From NCBI GenBank assembly GCA_029250825.1, contig JAQXEN010000044.1, forward strand, positions 143,495-207,494: a stretch of DNA of 64,000 nt, read 5' to 3'. This DNA comes from Porticoccaceae bacterium (GTDB lineage Bacteria; Pseudomonadota; Gammaproteobacteria; Pseudomonadales; Porticoccaceae). Under the pieces are notes generated by a model. It made no database searches. It saw nothing but the letters and a program-made list of their open reading frames with translations, and was not told the origin of the DNA. Within the stretch, counting starts at the first letter, position 1. Every line of letters begins with the position of its first letter. Of this stretch, positions 51,199 through 62,123 are shown piece by piece. Made by a program: the position numbers and the translations under genes.

Positions 51199-52260
51199 CT
51201 AATCCTTAAATGAAGCCATAATTAACTTAAACGACCCACTTCTGGCAACTTCCCGAATCCGGGGAAAATAATCCTGAGCCTTTTTCTCTAGGGCGATAAA
51301 ATTATTCACCACAAATAACACACGCCCTCTGGGCGCCAATAGCCGCTTGCTCGCACTGAGAAATTTTTCTGTTAGCTGACTATCTATATTGAAGCCCTGA
51401 TGAAAGGGTGGATTGCAGATAATCGCATCAAAGCGTTCTTCGATCTGACTGCCAGCATCTCCGGCAATCACGCGCCCATCTATCTCGAGTGCCTCAAAGT
51501 TTGTTTGGCAGGCTCTAAGTGCCGCGGCATTATTATCCGTGGCGGTGATCTGGGCGAAGTTCAGTTGGGCTGCTGCACAGGACAAAAAGCCGTAGCCACA
51601 GCCCAGATCCAGTAGCGACTGGGGAGGATTATCCCCGCCAAAAGATTGCACAAACTGTGGCAGTTGATTGATTAATAAAGCGCTGCCCTGATCGATTTTG
51701 TTCCAGCCAAAAATTCCCGGTTTACTCTGCAGTGGCAGATTTTCGGGGCTGGCGATAGGTCGTAGTGCCAAGTAATTTTTGTCCTCTAGAGGCGCCTGAT
51801 TATCGCTAAATTTTGCTAGGCGAGAGAGATAATAGTTGCCGAGTTTCTGTGGCTGGCAGCTGTCACCGAACAGCTTGCTGGCGTGACGCGTATAGGTTTT
51901 TAAACCTTCGGTTTTCTCGCCGGTCAACATCAGTGTGCCGCCGGGTTTAAGCAATACCGATGCCTGATTAATTATGTGGTGGCTCACCGCTCGCTCTTTG
52001 GAAACGCGAAATAGAACCGTGTCGAAACTCGCCGCCTCGAGATCACTAAAATCAAAATCATTAAATTCAGTGGACAGGCCGACGCCGGCAGCAGCCTGGG
52101 CAATCTCATAGCGATTGCTGCGCAGAATGCGCTGGGCGTGGCCTGACTGAGCAATGGTGGTCCAGGGCGCATTGTCCCAATTTTCATCGGCAACAATTAA
52201 GCAGTTGCCGGTGAGATCGTGGAGTTGCTGGGCAAGCAGTTCAACGCTGGGGTCACTCAT
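51199..52260 (-). CDS. rsmC: 16S rRNA m2G methyltransferase, RsmC-like
   Basis: 353 residues with two tandem methyltransferase-like domains: an N-terminal degenerate one (1-170) and a C-terminal active one with SAM motif LLDLGCGYGFLSCAAAQ (about 217-233) and the N2-guanine motif IICNPPFHQGF (about 283-293). This layout is that of RsmC (G1207) and RlmG (23S G1835); RsmC is favoured by length. It overlaps rsuA by 4 bp, forming a two-gene rRNA-modification unit. Confidence 0.85.
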   Translation of the reverse strand: MSDPSVELLAQQLHDLTGNCLIVADENWDNAPWTTIAQSGHAQRILRSNRYEIAQAAAGVGLSTEFNDFDFSDLEAASFDTVLFRVSKERAVSHHIINQASVLLKPGGTLMLTGEKTEGLKTYTRHASKLFGDSCQPQKLGNYYLSRLAKFSDNQAPLEDKNYLALRPIASPENLPLQSKPGIFGWNKIDQGSALLINQLPQFVQSFGGDNPPQSLLDLGCGYGFLSCAAAQLNFAQITATDNNAAALRACQTNFEALEIDGRVIAGDAGSQIEERFDAIICNPPFHQGFNIDSQLTEKFLSASKRLLAPRGRVLFVVNNFIALEKKAQDYFPRIREVARSGSFKLIMASFKD

Positions 52261-52964
52261 GATTTTGGCGCCATTACGCTGGCCACTTCGGTTTCGGTGA
52301 GGGCGCGGTAATCGCCGGGTTCGAGGTCTTCATCGAGAACAATATCACCAACCTGAGTGCGATGCAGTGACTCTACATGATTGCCCAATTCGGCAAACAT
52401 ACGTTTAATCTGTTGATATTTGCCATCGGCAATACTCAGCAACACCCTTCTCTCATCAAGCACATCTAGAGTGGCGGGCAGGCTGGGATGTTTTTCATCT
52501 TCGAGCCAGACACCATTGGCTAGCTTTTCGCGGTCTGCGGCAGTGATTGCAACGCCCAGAGTGACTTCATAGATTTTTTGAAAATCATTGCGCGGTGATG
52601 TCAGGCGATGATTCCACTGACCATCGTCAGTTACCAGCACTAGGCCGGTGGTCTCTATATCGAGACGCCCAGCAATTTGCAGTTCGTCACTGCGGTGCTC
52701 AAATATCAAATCCACAGCGGTGCTGTTGTTCTGGTCTTTGGTAGCCGAGACCACACCAGCCGGTTTGTTCAGCATAAAGTAGCGATTTTTCGCCAAGCTG
52801 ATGGCCGAGCCATCAATACAGATGGTCTCGTCGCCAGTGATTTTCTGGGCCGCGTTGGTGGCTTTTTCACCGTCGATGGTGACCTCGCCGTATTTCACAT
52901 AACGCTTGGCTTCGACCCGCGAGAGGTCCGTGGCATTGCTAATATATTTATCGAGTCTGAGCAT
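52257..52964 (-). CDS. rsuA: 16S rRNA pseudouridine synthase RsuA-type
   Basis: 235 residues. An N-terminal S4 domain (MLRLDKYISNATDLSRVEAK in part) is followed by the RsuA/RluB catalytic domain with the Asp in AGRLDIETTGLVLVTDDG and KIYEVTLG, YQQIKRMFAELGNHV. Relatives modify U516 of 16S rRNA. RluB/RluF paralogues share these motifs, so the exact site is inferred from length. Coupled to rsmC. Confidence 0.88.
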   Translation of the reverse strand: MLRLDKYISNATDLSRVEAKRYVKYGEVTIDGEKATNAAQKITGDETICIDGSAISLAKNRYFMLNKPAGVVSATKDQNNSTAVDLIFEHRSDELQIAGRLDIETTGLVLVTDDGQWNHRLTSPRNDFQKIYEVTLGVAITAADREKLANGVWLEDEKHPSLPATLDVLDERRVLLSIADGKYQQIKRMFAELGNHVESLHRTQVGDIVLDEDLEPGDYRALTETEVASVMAPKS

Positions 52965-53008
52965 TATTGGGTCTATTGTTGGTTTTATTGGTGGTTCTAT
53001 TGAAATTT

Positions 53009-54091
<1,083 letters not shown>

Positions 54092-54104
54092 TCACAGGGA
54101 CACA

Positions 54105-54118
54105 CCACTATCTAGTGG
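54105..54118. repeat. 14-bp palindrome between hemL and hemB
   Basis: CCACTATCTAGTGG is an inverted repeat with a 2-nt centre; a partial copy CCACTATTTAGT follows at 54121-54132. It is upstream of hemB and downstream of hemL (both minus strand) and could be an operator or the stem of a weak 3' structure. Confidence 0.35.
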
Positions 54119-54153
54119 CCACCACTATTTAGTCACCGCTTCAGTCACCTGCT

Positions 54154-55446
54154 TTAGAGTGTCTTGAAGACCTTCTCGGCGGCATCCAGGGTGAACTGAA
54201 TATCATCATCGGTGTGCGCTGCAGACATAAAGCCTGCTTCATAAGAGGCCGGTGCTAGGTAGACACCCGCTTCGAGCATGCCGTGAAAGAACTTGCCAAA
54301 GCGATCGGTATCGCACTTCATTACCTGCTGATAATTGATGATGTGCTGTTCCTCGGAGAAGAAGATACCCCACATAGTACCCACATGATTGCTGGTTAGA
54401 GGGATGCCGGCATTGGCAGCCCTTTCGCGAAGACCATTTACCAAATCGTCAGTGCGTCTTACCAGAGGGTCGAGGAAGCCAGGCTCGGAGATCAGGTTAA
54501 GGGTTGTCAGTCCGGCGGCCATTGCCACGGGATTGCCGGATAGGGTGCCGGCCTGATAGACCGGGCCAAGGGGTGCGATTTGCTCCATAAGTTCACGCTT
54601 GCCACCAAAGGCACCCACCGGCATACCGCCACCGATTACCTTTCCAAGGCATACAAGATCAGGCATTACCTCATAGTAAGCACTTGCTCCCTGAGGGCCA
54701 ATACGGAAGCCAGTCATAACCTCATCCATAATTAACACGGCGCCGGAAGCGGTGCAGCATTCCCGTAGAGCCTGTAAAAATCCGGGAATAGGCGGTACAC
54801 AGTTCATATTGCCGACCACAGGCTCAACGATAATGCAGGCGATCTGATCGCCGATTTCGGCAAAGGTTTGGCGCACCTGTTCGATATTGTTGTAACTCAG
54901 TGTGACGGTGTGATCAGCCAGAGAAACGGGAACTCCGGGTGAACTGGGCACACCTAGGGTCAGCGCGCCAGAGCCAGCCTTGACCAGCAGTGAATCGGAG
55001 TGACCGTGGTAGCAGCCTTCGAATTTAACGATTTTGTCTCGCCCGGTTGCGCCTCTGGCGAGACGAATCGCGCTCATAGTGGCTTCGGTTCCGGAGTTGA
55101 CCATACGCACCATATCCATGCCGGGTACCCGCTCGCAAATTTTATCGGCGAGTAAGATCTCCAGTTCTGTGGGTGTGCCAAAGGTCATGGCTTTTTCTAA
55201 CTGCTCACGAATCGCATCCAAAACTTGAGGATGACCGTGTCCTAGGATCATCGGCCCCCAGGACATGATGTAGTCAACATAGCGTTTGCCATCTGCATCA
55301 AACATATAGGCGCCGGCGGCGCGGTCAAAGAATACTGGGGTTCCGCCAACAGCTCGAAAAGCTCGAACCGGAGAGTTAACGCCCCCAGGGATATGCTTTT
55401 GTGCGGCTTCGAAGAGTTCTTTGGAGCGGGGGCCAGCGTAAGTCAT
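54154..55446 (-). CDS. hemL: Glutamate-1-semialdehyde 2,1-aminomutase
   Basis: PLP enzyme giving aminolevulinate in the C5 haem pathway. 430 residues from ATG 55446 with AGGA 7-10 nt upstream. Motifs: [39 protein letters not shown] (part), [20 protein letters not shown] (part), [39 protein letters not shown] and the PLP Lys in [16 protein letters not shown]. Confidence 0.97.
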   Translation of the reverse strand: MTYAGPRSKELFEAAQKHIPGGVNSPVRAFRAVGGTPVFFDRAAGAYMFDADGKRYVDYIMSWGPMILGHGHPQVLDAIREQLEKAMTFGTPTELEILLADKICERVPGMDMVRMVNSGTEATMSAIRLARGATGRDKIVKFEGCYHGHSDSLLVKAGSGALTLGVPSSPGVPVSLADHTVTLSYNNIEQVRQTFAEIGDQIACIIVEPVVGNMNCVPPIPGFLQALRECCTASGAVLIMDEVMTGFRIGPQGASAYYEVMPDLVCLGKVIGGGMPVGAFGGKRELMEQIAPLGPVYQAGTLSGNPVAMAAGLTTLNLISEPGFLDPLVRRTDDLVNGLRERAANAGIPLTSNHVGTMWGIFFSEEQHIINYQQVMKCDTDRFGKFFHGMLEAGVYLAPASYEAGFMSAAHTDDDIQFTLDAAEKVFKTL

Positions 55447-55625
55447 TGATGATTCCTGATTGAGTGATCTGTGCAATGCAGTTTTAAATTAGCGGCTGCA
55501 TTATCCTGAATAGTGAGTGGCGATGCTATCTGCCGGTAACAATTGTGCTGTGGGAAACTCTGATACGGTAGCGCCCTATCCGCAGATGACCACTGCTGAT
55601 CTATCAGTGATGTTTTTAAATCGGC

Positions 55626-56054
55626 CTAGGCAAATGGCTTAACGATAACCAAAATCACGATCGCCACCAAAAACAGCACTGGTACTTCATTAAACAGGCG
55701 AAAGTAGACATGGGACTTTTCGTTGATGCCGTCCCGGAGTTTTCTCAGGTGGGCGGCGCAGGCAAAATGGTAACCAATCAGAATCACTACCAGCAGCGCC
55801 TTGAGCTGAAACCATAGCTGGCTCAGATAATAGTCCACAGACATGGACACTAACCAACCGCCAAGCACTACCGTGGCCACCATCGATGGGGTGGCAATGC
55901 CGCGGTAGAGTTTGCGCTCCATAATAATGAAGCGCTCGATGCTAGTGCTGTCATCGGACATCACGTGATAGACAAACAGGCGCGGCAGATAAAACAGTGC
56001 GGCAAACCAGCAGATAACCGCTATTAGATGAAAGGCCAGAACCCATTCGTACAT
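55626..56054 (-). CDS. hemJ: Protoporphyrinogen IX oxidase HemJ
   Basis: 142-residue integral membrane protein of the UPF0093/HemJ family, which oxidises protoporphyrinogen IX in bacteria without HemG or HemY. Four hydrophobic segments; the N-terminal signature YEWVLAFHLIAVICWFAALF has the conserved His, and FYLPRLFVYHV and ERKLYRGIATPSMVATVVLG follow. C-terminal FNEVPVLFLVAIVILVIVKP. Third haem gene in this stretch; it is divergent from argC. Confidence 0.93.
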   Translation of the reverse strand: MYEWVLAFHLIAVICWFAALFYLPRLFVYHVMSDDSTSIERFIIMERKLYRGIATPSMVATVVLGGWLVSMSVDYYLSQLWFQLKALLVVILIGYHFACAAHLRKLRDGINEKSHVYFRLFNEVPVLFLVAIVILVIVKPFA

Positions 56055-56178
56055 GTAACACCTCCGGAGAAGTCATCGCTGTGCGGTTATTATGTAGGGC
56101 TATAAAACGCACAGACCCTATAAGATTCGGGTATTATAGACCGTCAAAGTATTTCTAGATAACGAAAAGAGAGAGCCC

Positions 56179-57231
56179 GTGATTAAAGTTGGTATTGTTG
56201 GAGCAACAGGCTACACCGGAGCAGAGTTACTCAGGCTGTTGGCCGTGCACCCAGAGGCGCAGGTAACAGTGATTACTTCACGCAGCGAACAGGGTAAGCC
56301 GGTGGCAGACCTGTATCCCAGTTTGCGCGGAATTATCGATCTGACTTTTTCTCTGCCGGATGTTGATCTATTGGCTCAGTGCGATATTGTATTTTTCGCC
56401 ACGCCCCACGGTGTTGCTCAGTCAATGGTGGCGAGCATCTTAGAGCGCGGGGTTAAAGTTATCGACCTGTCTGCAGACTTTAGAATTAGGGATGTAGCGA
56501 CTTGGGAGAGCTGGTATGGCCAGACTCATGGGGCGCCGGGGTTAATCACTCAAGCGGTCTATGGTCTGCCAGAGCTAAATCGAGAGGCTATCGCCGATGC
56601 CAGTTTAATTGCCTGCCCCGGCTGTTATCCCACTAGCGTGCAGTTGGGTTTTTTGCCATTAATCGAAGCCGGCTGTATCGATCTTAATGATTTGATTGCC
56701 AACTCCGCTTCCGGTGTTAGTGGTGCAGGTCGTCAGGCCAGTATTGGTGCTCTGCATGCTGAGGTAAGTGATAGCTTTAAAGCTTACGCGGCCTCTGGCC
56801 ATCGTCATCTTCCGGAGATTGTTCAGGGCTTACAGGATATGGCCTTGGCGGCGGAGAAATCTGCAGGTAGCGCGGTAAACCTGACTTTTGTACCGCATCT
56901 GCTGCCGATTAATCGCGGTATCCACAGCACGCTATATGCCAATTTGACTGATTTGACTGTGGATGTGCAGGCCCTGTTTGAAGCCCGTTATGCCAATGAG
57001 CCATTTGTCGATGTACTGCCGGCGGGCAGTCATCCCCAGACCAATTCTGTGCGTGGCTCCAATGTCTGTCGCATCGCAGTTCACCGCCCCAATGGTGGCG
57101 CCAAGGTGATTGTGTTGGTGGTGGAGGACAATCTGACCAAAGGTGCTTCAGGTCAGGGTATTCAATGTATGAATATAATCTGTGGACTGGCTGAAAATGC
57201 CGGGTTGGCTGCGCCAGCACTGCTGCCCTAA
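56179..57231 (+). CDS. argC: N-acetyl-gamma-glutamyl-phosphate reductase
   Basis: NADPH-dependent third step of arginine synthesis. 350 residues from GTG 56179. Rossmann motif [19 protein letters not shown], catalytic Cys in [66 protein letters not shown] and [19 protein letters not shown]. It abuts the DUF6776 gene, whose ATG overlaps the argC stop by one base. The argC-erpA-anmK neighbourhood matches Pseudomonas. Confidence 0.97.
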   Translation: MIKVGIVGATGYTGAELLRLLAVHPEAQVTVITSRSEQGKPVADLYPSLRGIIDLTFSLPDVDLLAQCDIVFFATPHGVAQSMVASILERGVKVIDLSADFRIRDVATWESWYGQTHGAPGLITQAVYGLPELNREAIADASLIACPGCYPTSVQLGFLPLIEAGCIDLNDLIANSASGVSGAGRQASIGALHAEVSDSFKAYAASGHRHLPEIVQGLQDMALAAEKSAGSAVNLTFVPHLLPINRGIHSTLYANLTDLTVDVQALFEARYANEPFVDVLPAGSHPQTNSVRGSNVCRIAVHRPNGGAKVIVLVVEDNLTKGASGQGIQCMNIICGLAENAGLAAPALLP

Positions 57232-57935
57232 TGTCAGAGCTTAAATCGATTGTTGTCTCTTATCGACCACGGCTGGTGTACCTTGCCCTAGCTGCTTGCG
57301 CCGCACTGTTGGTGTTGGTTCTGTGGCTCGGCAGACTCTGGGGTGGTCAGACATTTATCCAAGAGATGGCGGAAAAGCAGCGGCTTGAAATTTTAACTGA
57401 TGGACTCAATATTAAGGTTATCGAACAGCAGGAAGAGTTGAGTCGTATCAGGCTCAATGCCAAGGTCGACTTGGCGGCTCTGGAAAATAGTCGTCAGGAG
57501 ATGATTGTTTTGCAGCGCAGCATTTATAAGCGCGATGAAGAATTAAAGCTCTATAGAGAGTTATTGCGTGACAAAGATCAGCCGGATGGCCTCTCGGTTG
57601 CGGATTTGCGCCTGACCCTTCTCGATGACGGGCGCGTTGATTACCGTTGGGTGGCGCGGCAAAAAACCGTCAAGATGAAAACCCTGCAGATCCTTGGAGA
57701 GCTGTGGTTGTTAGGGGTTCAGGATGGAGAGTCAGTGGAGATCTCTTTCCAAGATCTGGATGCCGAGATTGCAGAGTTCCCACTGCGCTTGGAGTTTAAA
57801 TACTTTTCAATAAATCGTGGACTGTTAAGTTTGCCGGAGAATTTTGAGCCGCAACAGATAAGGATTGTTTTACGCTACCCCTGGATGGAGAAGGCGCAGT
57901 TTGATAACAAATTTGCCTGGAAAATTGAGGAATAA
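57231..57935 (+). CDS. Membrane-anchored coiled-coil protein (DUF6776-like)
   Basis: 234 residues. One membrane segment (about 14-34, LVYLALAACAALLVLVLWLG), a coiled-coil region (about 45-115, EMAEKQRLEILTDGLNIKVI and onward), and a C-terminal beta-rich region (ADLRLTLLDDGRVDYRW, LQILGELWLLGVQDG). The family is uncharacterised and travels with the bactofilin gene that begins immediately after its stop, so a shared envelope or cytoskeletal role is inferred. Confidence 0.78.
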   Translation: MSELKSIVVSYRPRLVYLALAACAALLVLVLWLGRLWGGQTFIQEMAEKQRLEILTDGLNIKVIEQQEELSRIRLNAKVDLAALENSRQEMIVLQRSIYKRDEELKLYRELLRDKDQPDGLSVADLRLTLLDDGRVDYRWVARQKTVKMKTLQILGELWLLGVQDGESVEISFQDLDAEIAEFPLRLEFKYFSINRGLLSLPENFEPQQIRIVLRYPWMEKAQFDNKFAWKIEE

Positions 57936-58346
57936 ATGATGTTTGCTGCAGAGAAGAACAGTAATAGCTCAGGATCAACAACACTGATTGCTGAGGGAAC
58001 TACCCTGACCGGTGATATCGATTTTAATGGCAATTTGGAAATTGAAGGAACGGTGGTTGGCAATATCACCTCCGCTGATGAGAGTTCGAGAATTCGAGTT
58101 TTAAACAGTGGCTCAGTGATCGGTGATATCACGGTCGCGACCATAGTGATCAACGGCAGTATTCGAGGCGAGCTGCATGCTGGCGAGCTGATCAAACTAG
58201 CGGCCAAGGCCGTGGTCCAAGGAAGCGTGAATTACAAGTTGATCGAAATAGAGAAAGGCGCTGAAGTTGTCGGCAGTTTTGTTTATCATCAGTCCCCTAG
58301 CAACGTTACACAGTTTCCAGCAGACTCAAAAGAGCTCAGCAACTAG
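57936..58346 (+). CDS. Bactofilin (polymer-forming cytoskeletal protein)
   Basis: 136 residues. The bactofilin right-handed beta-helix appears as repeated hydrophobic turns (TTLTGDIDFNGNLEIEGTVV, GSVIGDITVATIVINGSIRG, ELIKLAAKAVVQGSVNYKLI) with polar tails at both ends. Bactofilins assemble filaments that place cell-wall or shape machinery. It directly follows the DUF6776 gene and precedes erpA by 103 bp. Confidence 0.9.
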   Translation: MMFAAEKNSNSSGSTTLIAEGTTLTGDIDFNGNLEIEGTVVGNITSADESSRIRVLNSGSVIGDITVATIVINGSIRGELHAGELIKLAAKAVVQGSVNYKLIEIEKGAEVVGSFVYHQSPSNVTQFPADSKELSN

Positions 58347-58449
58347 TTGTAACGTGAATACAGATGCACACTGCTGGCCAGAGGCATTGCCCAGCACTTT
58401 GCACAGCGTATAAACCCTGTGCGCACAGAAAATAAAGTACGGAGAAACA

Positions 58450-58803
58450 ATGTCAGGTATTGAAACATACATCCCGGCACCGCTGAATATCACTGAACAG
58501 GCGGTGACCAAAGTTGGCTCTTTAAAAGTAGAAGAGGGCAATGACGACTTGAAGTTGCGGGTTTATGTCACCGGCGGTGGCTGTTCAGGTTTTCAGTATG
58601 GATTCTCATTTGAGGATGTTATGGCTGAAGACGATACAGCAGTGACTAGAGATGGCGTGACAGTGCTGATTGATTCCCTGAGTTATCAGTATCTGGTTGG
58701 ATCCACTGTGGACTATGAAGTGGGTTTGATGGGATCGCGGTTCTTGGTCACCAACCCCAATGCCTCTACCACCTGTGGTTGCGGGGCATCTTTTTCAATC
58801 TAA
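58450..58803 (+). CDS. erpA: Iron-sulfur cluster insertion protein ErpA
   Basis: A-type carrier delivering 4Fe-4S clusters to isoprenoid and other enzymes. 117 residues; the three ligand cysteines are in [16 protein letters not shown] and [11 protein letters not shown] at the C-terminus. ATG follows GGAG (7 nt). Location next to argC and anmK is the standard one. Confidence 0.96.
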   Translation: MSGIETYIPAPLNITEQAVTKVGSLKVEEGNDDLKLRVYVTGGGCSGFQYGFSFEDVMAEDDTAVTRDGVTVLIDSLSYQYLVGSTVDYEVGLMGSRFLVTNPNASTTCGCGASFSI

Positions 58804-58860
58804 GCTCTCAAGTTGAAGCTTACAAAACACAGCTAGCAGGTCTAAACAGGGATTGTTGAT

Positions 58861-59376
58861 ATGCGTTGCTTTTGGTTACTACTTATTCTGTTGTCGAGCT
58901 ACCTTCTGCCGAGTCACTCCCTTGGGCAGTCTGGCTTAACCCTAGGCAATGCTGCGAGCGACGAGACCGGTGCTATCCCCAGCTTGGTCACAGTCGACAG
59001 CGCATCAGGTTATGTTGCACGAATTGACCTCAATAAGCCGGGCCAGATTGCCGAAGCGCTGCGTCGCGCCGAAGCTCACTTCCAATCGGAAGATTATTTC
59101 GACTCCCTGAACAAACCTACTGGGCCGATTGCCTTTGTGATCTTTGGTCCCGATGTGGCGATGTTTTTCAAACAGAATTACAGCATGTATAAAGCAACGG
59201 TTGATCTGGCTGCGCGACTCTCGTCTCTGGGGGTGATTGATATCAAAGTCTGTCAGGAAAGCGCGGCAGCTAGTGGCCTCAATCGAGACGATCTGTTGCC
59301 CTTTGTGTCACCGGTAGATGTGGGCCAAGCGGAACTAACCCGCTTGCTTGAAGAAGAGGATTACAGCTTTTTTTAA
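58861..59376 (+). CDS. Periplasmic DsrE/DsrF-like protein
   Basis: 171 residues with a signal peptide (about 1-20, CFWLLLILLSSYLLPSHSLG). The mature part resembles DsrE-fold proteins: GPIAFVIFGPDVAMFFKQNY, VDLAARLSSLGVIDIKVCQE with one conserved Cys, and LNRDDLLPFVSPVDVGQAEL. DsrE proteins act in sulfur relay, but an exported version with one Cys is uncommon and its role is not known. Between erpA and anmK, so a thiol or Fe-S link is possible but unproven. Confidence 0.72.
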   Translation: MRCFWLLLILLSSYLLPSHSLGQSGLTLGNAASDETGAIPSLVTVDSASGYVARIDLNKPGQIAEALRRAEAHFQSEDYFDSLNKPTGPIAFVIFGPDVAMFFKQNYSMYKATVDLAARLSSLGVIDIKVCQESAAASGLNRDDLLPFVSPVDVGQAELTRLLEEEDYSFF

Positions 59377-59444
59377 GGGCACAGCTTTTGAGTTCTCACC
59401 TTTACCCTAAGCTCAGCCTAAGTCACCTCTAATTTCACCGTCAA

Positions 59445-60557
59445 TCAAGGCAGGTAGAGTGCCCCGAGCACCGTCTCTCGGCTGGCGCCGGTTACGCTGG
59501 GCAAGTTGCCCGCCAGCTTATTGATGCGCTGATACGCCAGCCAGCCAAAAGCACAGGCTTCGACCCAAGTTGGATCTAATCCAAGGCATTGAGTTGAGTT
59601 CAGGGGGGTCGACCCTAAGGCCGCTTGTAGCTCAAGCATAAGCTGATAATTAAAAACCCCGCCTCCACAGGCATAGACCTCATCCACAGATTCATCTAAC
59701 CCATTGATAGCGTTGGCCAATGACTCAGCGGTAAAGCTCACCAGAGTTGCTTGGATATCCTCGGCTGTCAGGCTGCAGCCACTGAGTTGGGATTCCAGCC
59801 AAGCTAGATTAAATATTTCGCGGCCAGTGCTCTTGGGGGCTGGTTGGCTGAGGAAGGGGTGGGTCATTAGCTGCTCTAGCAGCTTGAGATTGACCTGACC
59901 TGTGGCTCCCCAAGCGCCGCCATCATCAAAGCTATTGCCAGTGTGCTTGCTGCACCAGACATCGAGTAAAAGATTACCGGGGCCGGTGTCAAAGCCGTAA
60001 CAGCCGCCATCGCTGGCTAGGGCTGTAATATTCGATATACCGCCGATATTGGCTATCACCCGATTGGTATGGGGGTCTGAGAACAGAGTCTTGTGAAACG
60101 CTGGTACGAGCGGTGCACCATGGCCGCCTAGGGCCATATCTTTGCGCCTGAAGTCGGCAACTACCTTGCAACCTGTACGCGCGGCAATAATATTGGCATC
60201 GCCAATCTGCTGGCTAAACGGGATCGCGCCCGTTGCCGGGGGTGAATGGCGTATAGTCTGGCCATGACTGCCTATGGCCACAACCTGATCAGATGTAATC
60301 TTTTCCGCGCTCATCAGTGCCATTGCGGCCTCGGCAAATAGCTCGCCGAGTTGATTATCCGTTTCACAGAGCAGTTGCACACTGTCTGTGCCTGGCTGGC
60401 AGAGATCAATAACCTGAAGTTTGAGCTGCTCGGGAATAGGTTGAGAATAGGTGCCTAAAAGCTGCAATTTCCCACCAGTAAACGTCATTGCCGCTGCATC
60501 GATGCTGTCGATGCTAGTGCCGGACATCAGTCCAAGATAGATTGCAGCTGCTGACAT
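59445..60557 (-). CDS. anmK: Anhydro-N-acetylmuramic acid kinase
   Basis: Phosphorylates and opens 1,6-anhydroMurNAc in peptidoglycan recycling. 370 residues; family motifs YLGLMSGTSIDSIDAAAM, VAIGSHGQTIRHSPP, VVADFRRKDMALGGHGAPLV (part), NIGGISNITAL, GFDTGPGNLLLDVW, ACGGGVFN and WVEACAFGWLA. It sits 9 bp after an M23 peptidase gene on the same strand, the usual pairing with a cell-wall hydrolase. Confidence 0.96.
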   Translation of the reverse strand: MSAAAIYLGLMSGTSIDSIDAAAMTFTGGKLQLLGTYSQPIPEQLKLQVIDLCQPGTDSVQLLCETDNQLGELFAEAAMALMSAEKITSDQVVAIGSHGQTIRHSPPATGAIPFSQQIGDANIIAARTGCKVVADFRRKDMALGGHGAPLVPAFHKTLFSDPHTNRVIANIGGISNITALASDGGCYGFDTGPGNLLLDVWCSKHTGNSFDDGGAWGATGQVNLKLLEQLMTHPFLSQPAPKSTGREIFNLAWLESQLSGCSLTAEDIQATLVSFTAESLANAINGLDESVDEVYACGGGVFNYQLMLELQAALGSTPLNSTQCLGLDPTWVEACAFGWLAYQRINKLAGNLPSVTGASRETVLGALYLP

Positions 60558-60566
60558 CAGTTCAGC

Positions 60567-61913
60567 CTAGTTAGCATTGGCGGTATCAGTTTGAGGCCCA
60601 GTTGGCTGCTGTAGTTGCGCCAATTCAACTGCAGTGCCAGATTGCGCGAGCTGGATCAGCACTGGCGTGGTAGCCAGTTTAAACGCCGCTAACTCGTTTG
60701 CAGAGATGGGGTTGGCCTGAGGTAGCTTCACCGTGCGTGGGTTGCGGTGCACGCCATTGACCAGAAATTCGTAGTGCAGGTGTGGCCCAGTCGCATAGCC
60801 GGTAGACCCCACTGTACCAATGGTTTGACGCTGCTTGACGGTCTGGCCTTTGCGCACTTTCTTTTTATTGAGGTGGAGGTATTTTGTCACATAGGTCTGG
60901 CCGTGCTGAACAAAGACATAATTACCGTTGGCTTTGCTGTAGCCGGCTGCGATGACCTTGCCGTCCCCCGCAGAAAATACCGGCGTGCCTCTTGGCGCTG
61001 CGTAGTCAACGCCACGGTGTGCCTTGATCATTTTATGGATTGGGTGTTTGCGGCGTAGGTTAAAGCCAGAGCTAATACGGAATATATCCAGTGGTGCCCG
61101 GAGAAAAGCTTTGCGCATACTCAGACCTTCGGGGGTGTAATAGCTCGAGCGGCCGCTGGCATCGGTATAGCGCACGGCATCATAAGTCTTGCCGCGATTG
61201 GTAAAAGACGCGGCGATAATATCGCCAACCGCAAACATCTCACCGTTCAGATATTTCTCTTCGAAAAGGATCGAAAATGAGTCTCCCTCGCGAATGTCGA
61301 AGACAAAGTCGATATCCCAGGCAAAGATATTAGCCAACTCCATAATTACCTTATCCGGCAGACTGGCCTGCTGGCCTGATAGATAGAGAGAGTCCTTGAT
61401 AATACCTTCGCGGTAGCTGAGCAGGGTATCGGGTTCCAGCTCTCTAAGTTCAGAGGTGTAACTATCGCCCTCGAGGCTATAGACGCGGCTCAGGAGTCTC
61501 GACTGTATATAGTGTAACTCTGCCAGTTTACCGCTCTGGTTGATTCCAAAACGGAAGGACTCACCTGGGAATAGATTTCGCAGTAGCTTGCCATCTTTAG
61601 AGGAAGTTACCTTATAGACATCCAGTGCCGATAGTTTGGCGCGGCTAAACAGAGTCGACAGGCTGTCGCCGGATCCCACGGAATGCTCAATCCAGCGCAG
61701 GGCAGGTTCTACTTCTATAAGGGGTGAGGTTTCTAGAGCAGGCAGGTCAATGGGTATAGAGAGTTGCTCTGAGACCTGTTTGTTGGCTTTGGCATCACTG
61801 ACAGGATAGGCGACCAGTATCAATAGACAGCAGCTCACCACTGACGCTGCTATAAGGTGGCGTCGTGGGAAAACGTTGAGCATAAGATGCAAAAAACGTG
61901 TCGCTTTTTGCAT
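60567..61913 (-). CDS. M23 murein endopeptidase (MepM-like)
   Basis: Cell-envelope metallopeptidase cleaving peptidoglycan cross-links. About 448 residues. The start is uncertain: ATGs at 61928, 61913 and 61883 are all possible and none has a strong Shine-Dalgarno; 61913 is used. An N-terminal membrane or signal segment (HLIAASVVSCCLLILVAYPV) is followed by an OapA/LysM-like region (GSGDSLSTLFSRAKLSALDV), then the M23 domain with the HxxxD ligand pair in HRGVDYAAPRGTPVFSAGDG and HxH in TGPHLHYEFLVNG. Upstream of anmK as in Pseudomonas. Confidence 0.9.
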   Translation of the reverse strand: MQKATRFLHLMLNVFPRRHLIAASVVSCCLLILVAYPVSDAKANKQVSEQLSIPIDLPALETSPLIEVEPALRWIEHSVGSGDSLSTLFSRAKLSALDVYKVTSSKDGKLLRNLFPGESFRFGINQSGKLAELHYIQSRLLSRVYSLEGDSYTSELRELEPDTLLSYREGIIKDSLYLSGQQASLPDKVIMELANIFAWDIDFVFDIREGDSFSILFEEKYLNGEMFAVGDIIAASFTNRGKTYDAVRYTDASGRSSYYTPEGLSMRKAFLRAPLDIFRISSGFNLRRKHPIHKMIKAHRGVDYAAPRGTPVFSAGDGKVIAAGYSKANGNYVFVQHGQTYVTKYLHLNKKKVRKGQTVKQRQTIGTVGSTGYATGPHLHYEFLVNGVHRNPRTVKLPQANPISANELAAFKLATTPVLIQLAQSGTAVELAQLQQPTGPQTDTANAN

Positions 61914-62123
61914 TATAAATACGATCATAGTCAGCCAGATTTGTACGATTCGCGCAAGTTTAGCCTAATCAATTGATAAGTTACAGCGAGCTACTTCCGC
62001 TTTTTAGGCGCTAAAAAGCGCTTCAAGCTGGGTAGTTGCTCTGATTGGGGTGAGAAGATCTTGTATTTGCCCTATCAATCTGTAGAGTTGGCCTCCAAAT
62101 TAGACACAGTGAAAAACCTTGCA

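Noticed and set aside
55447..55625. Small gene or riboswitch between hemL and hemJ
   Set aside because: Only a weak CACTG...CAGTG hairpin with a short T run on the plus strand; no frame with a start and ribosome binding site.
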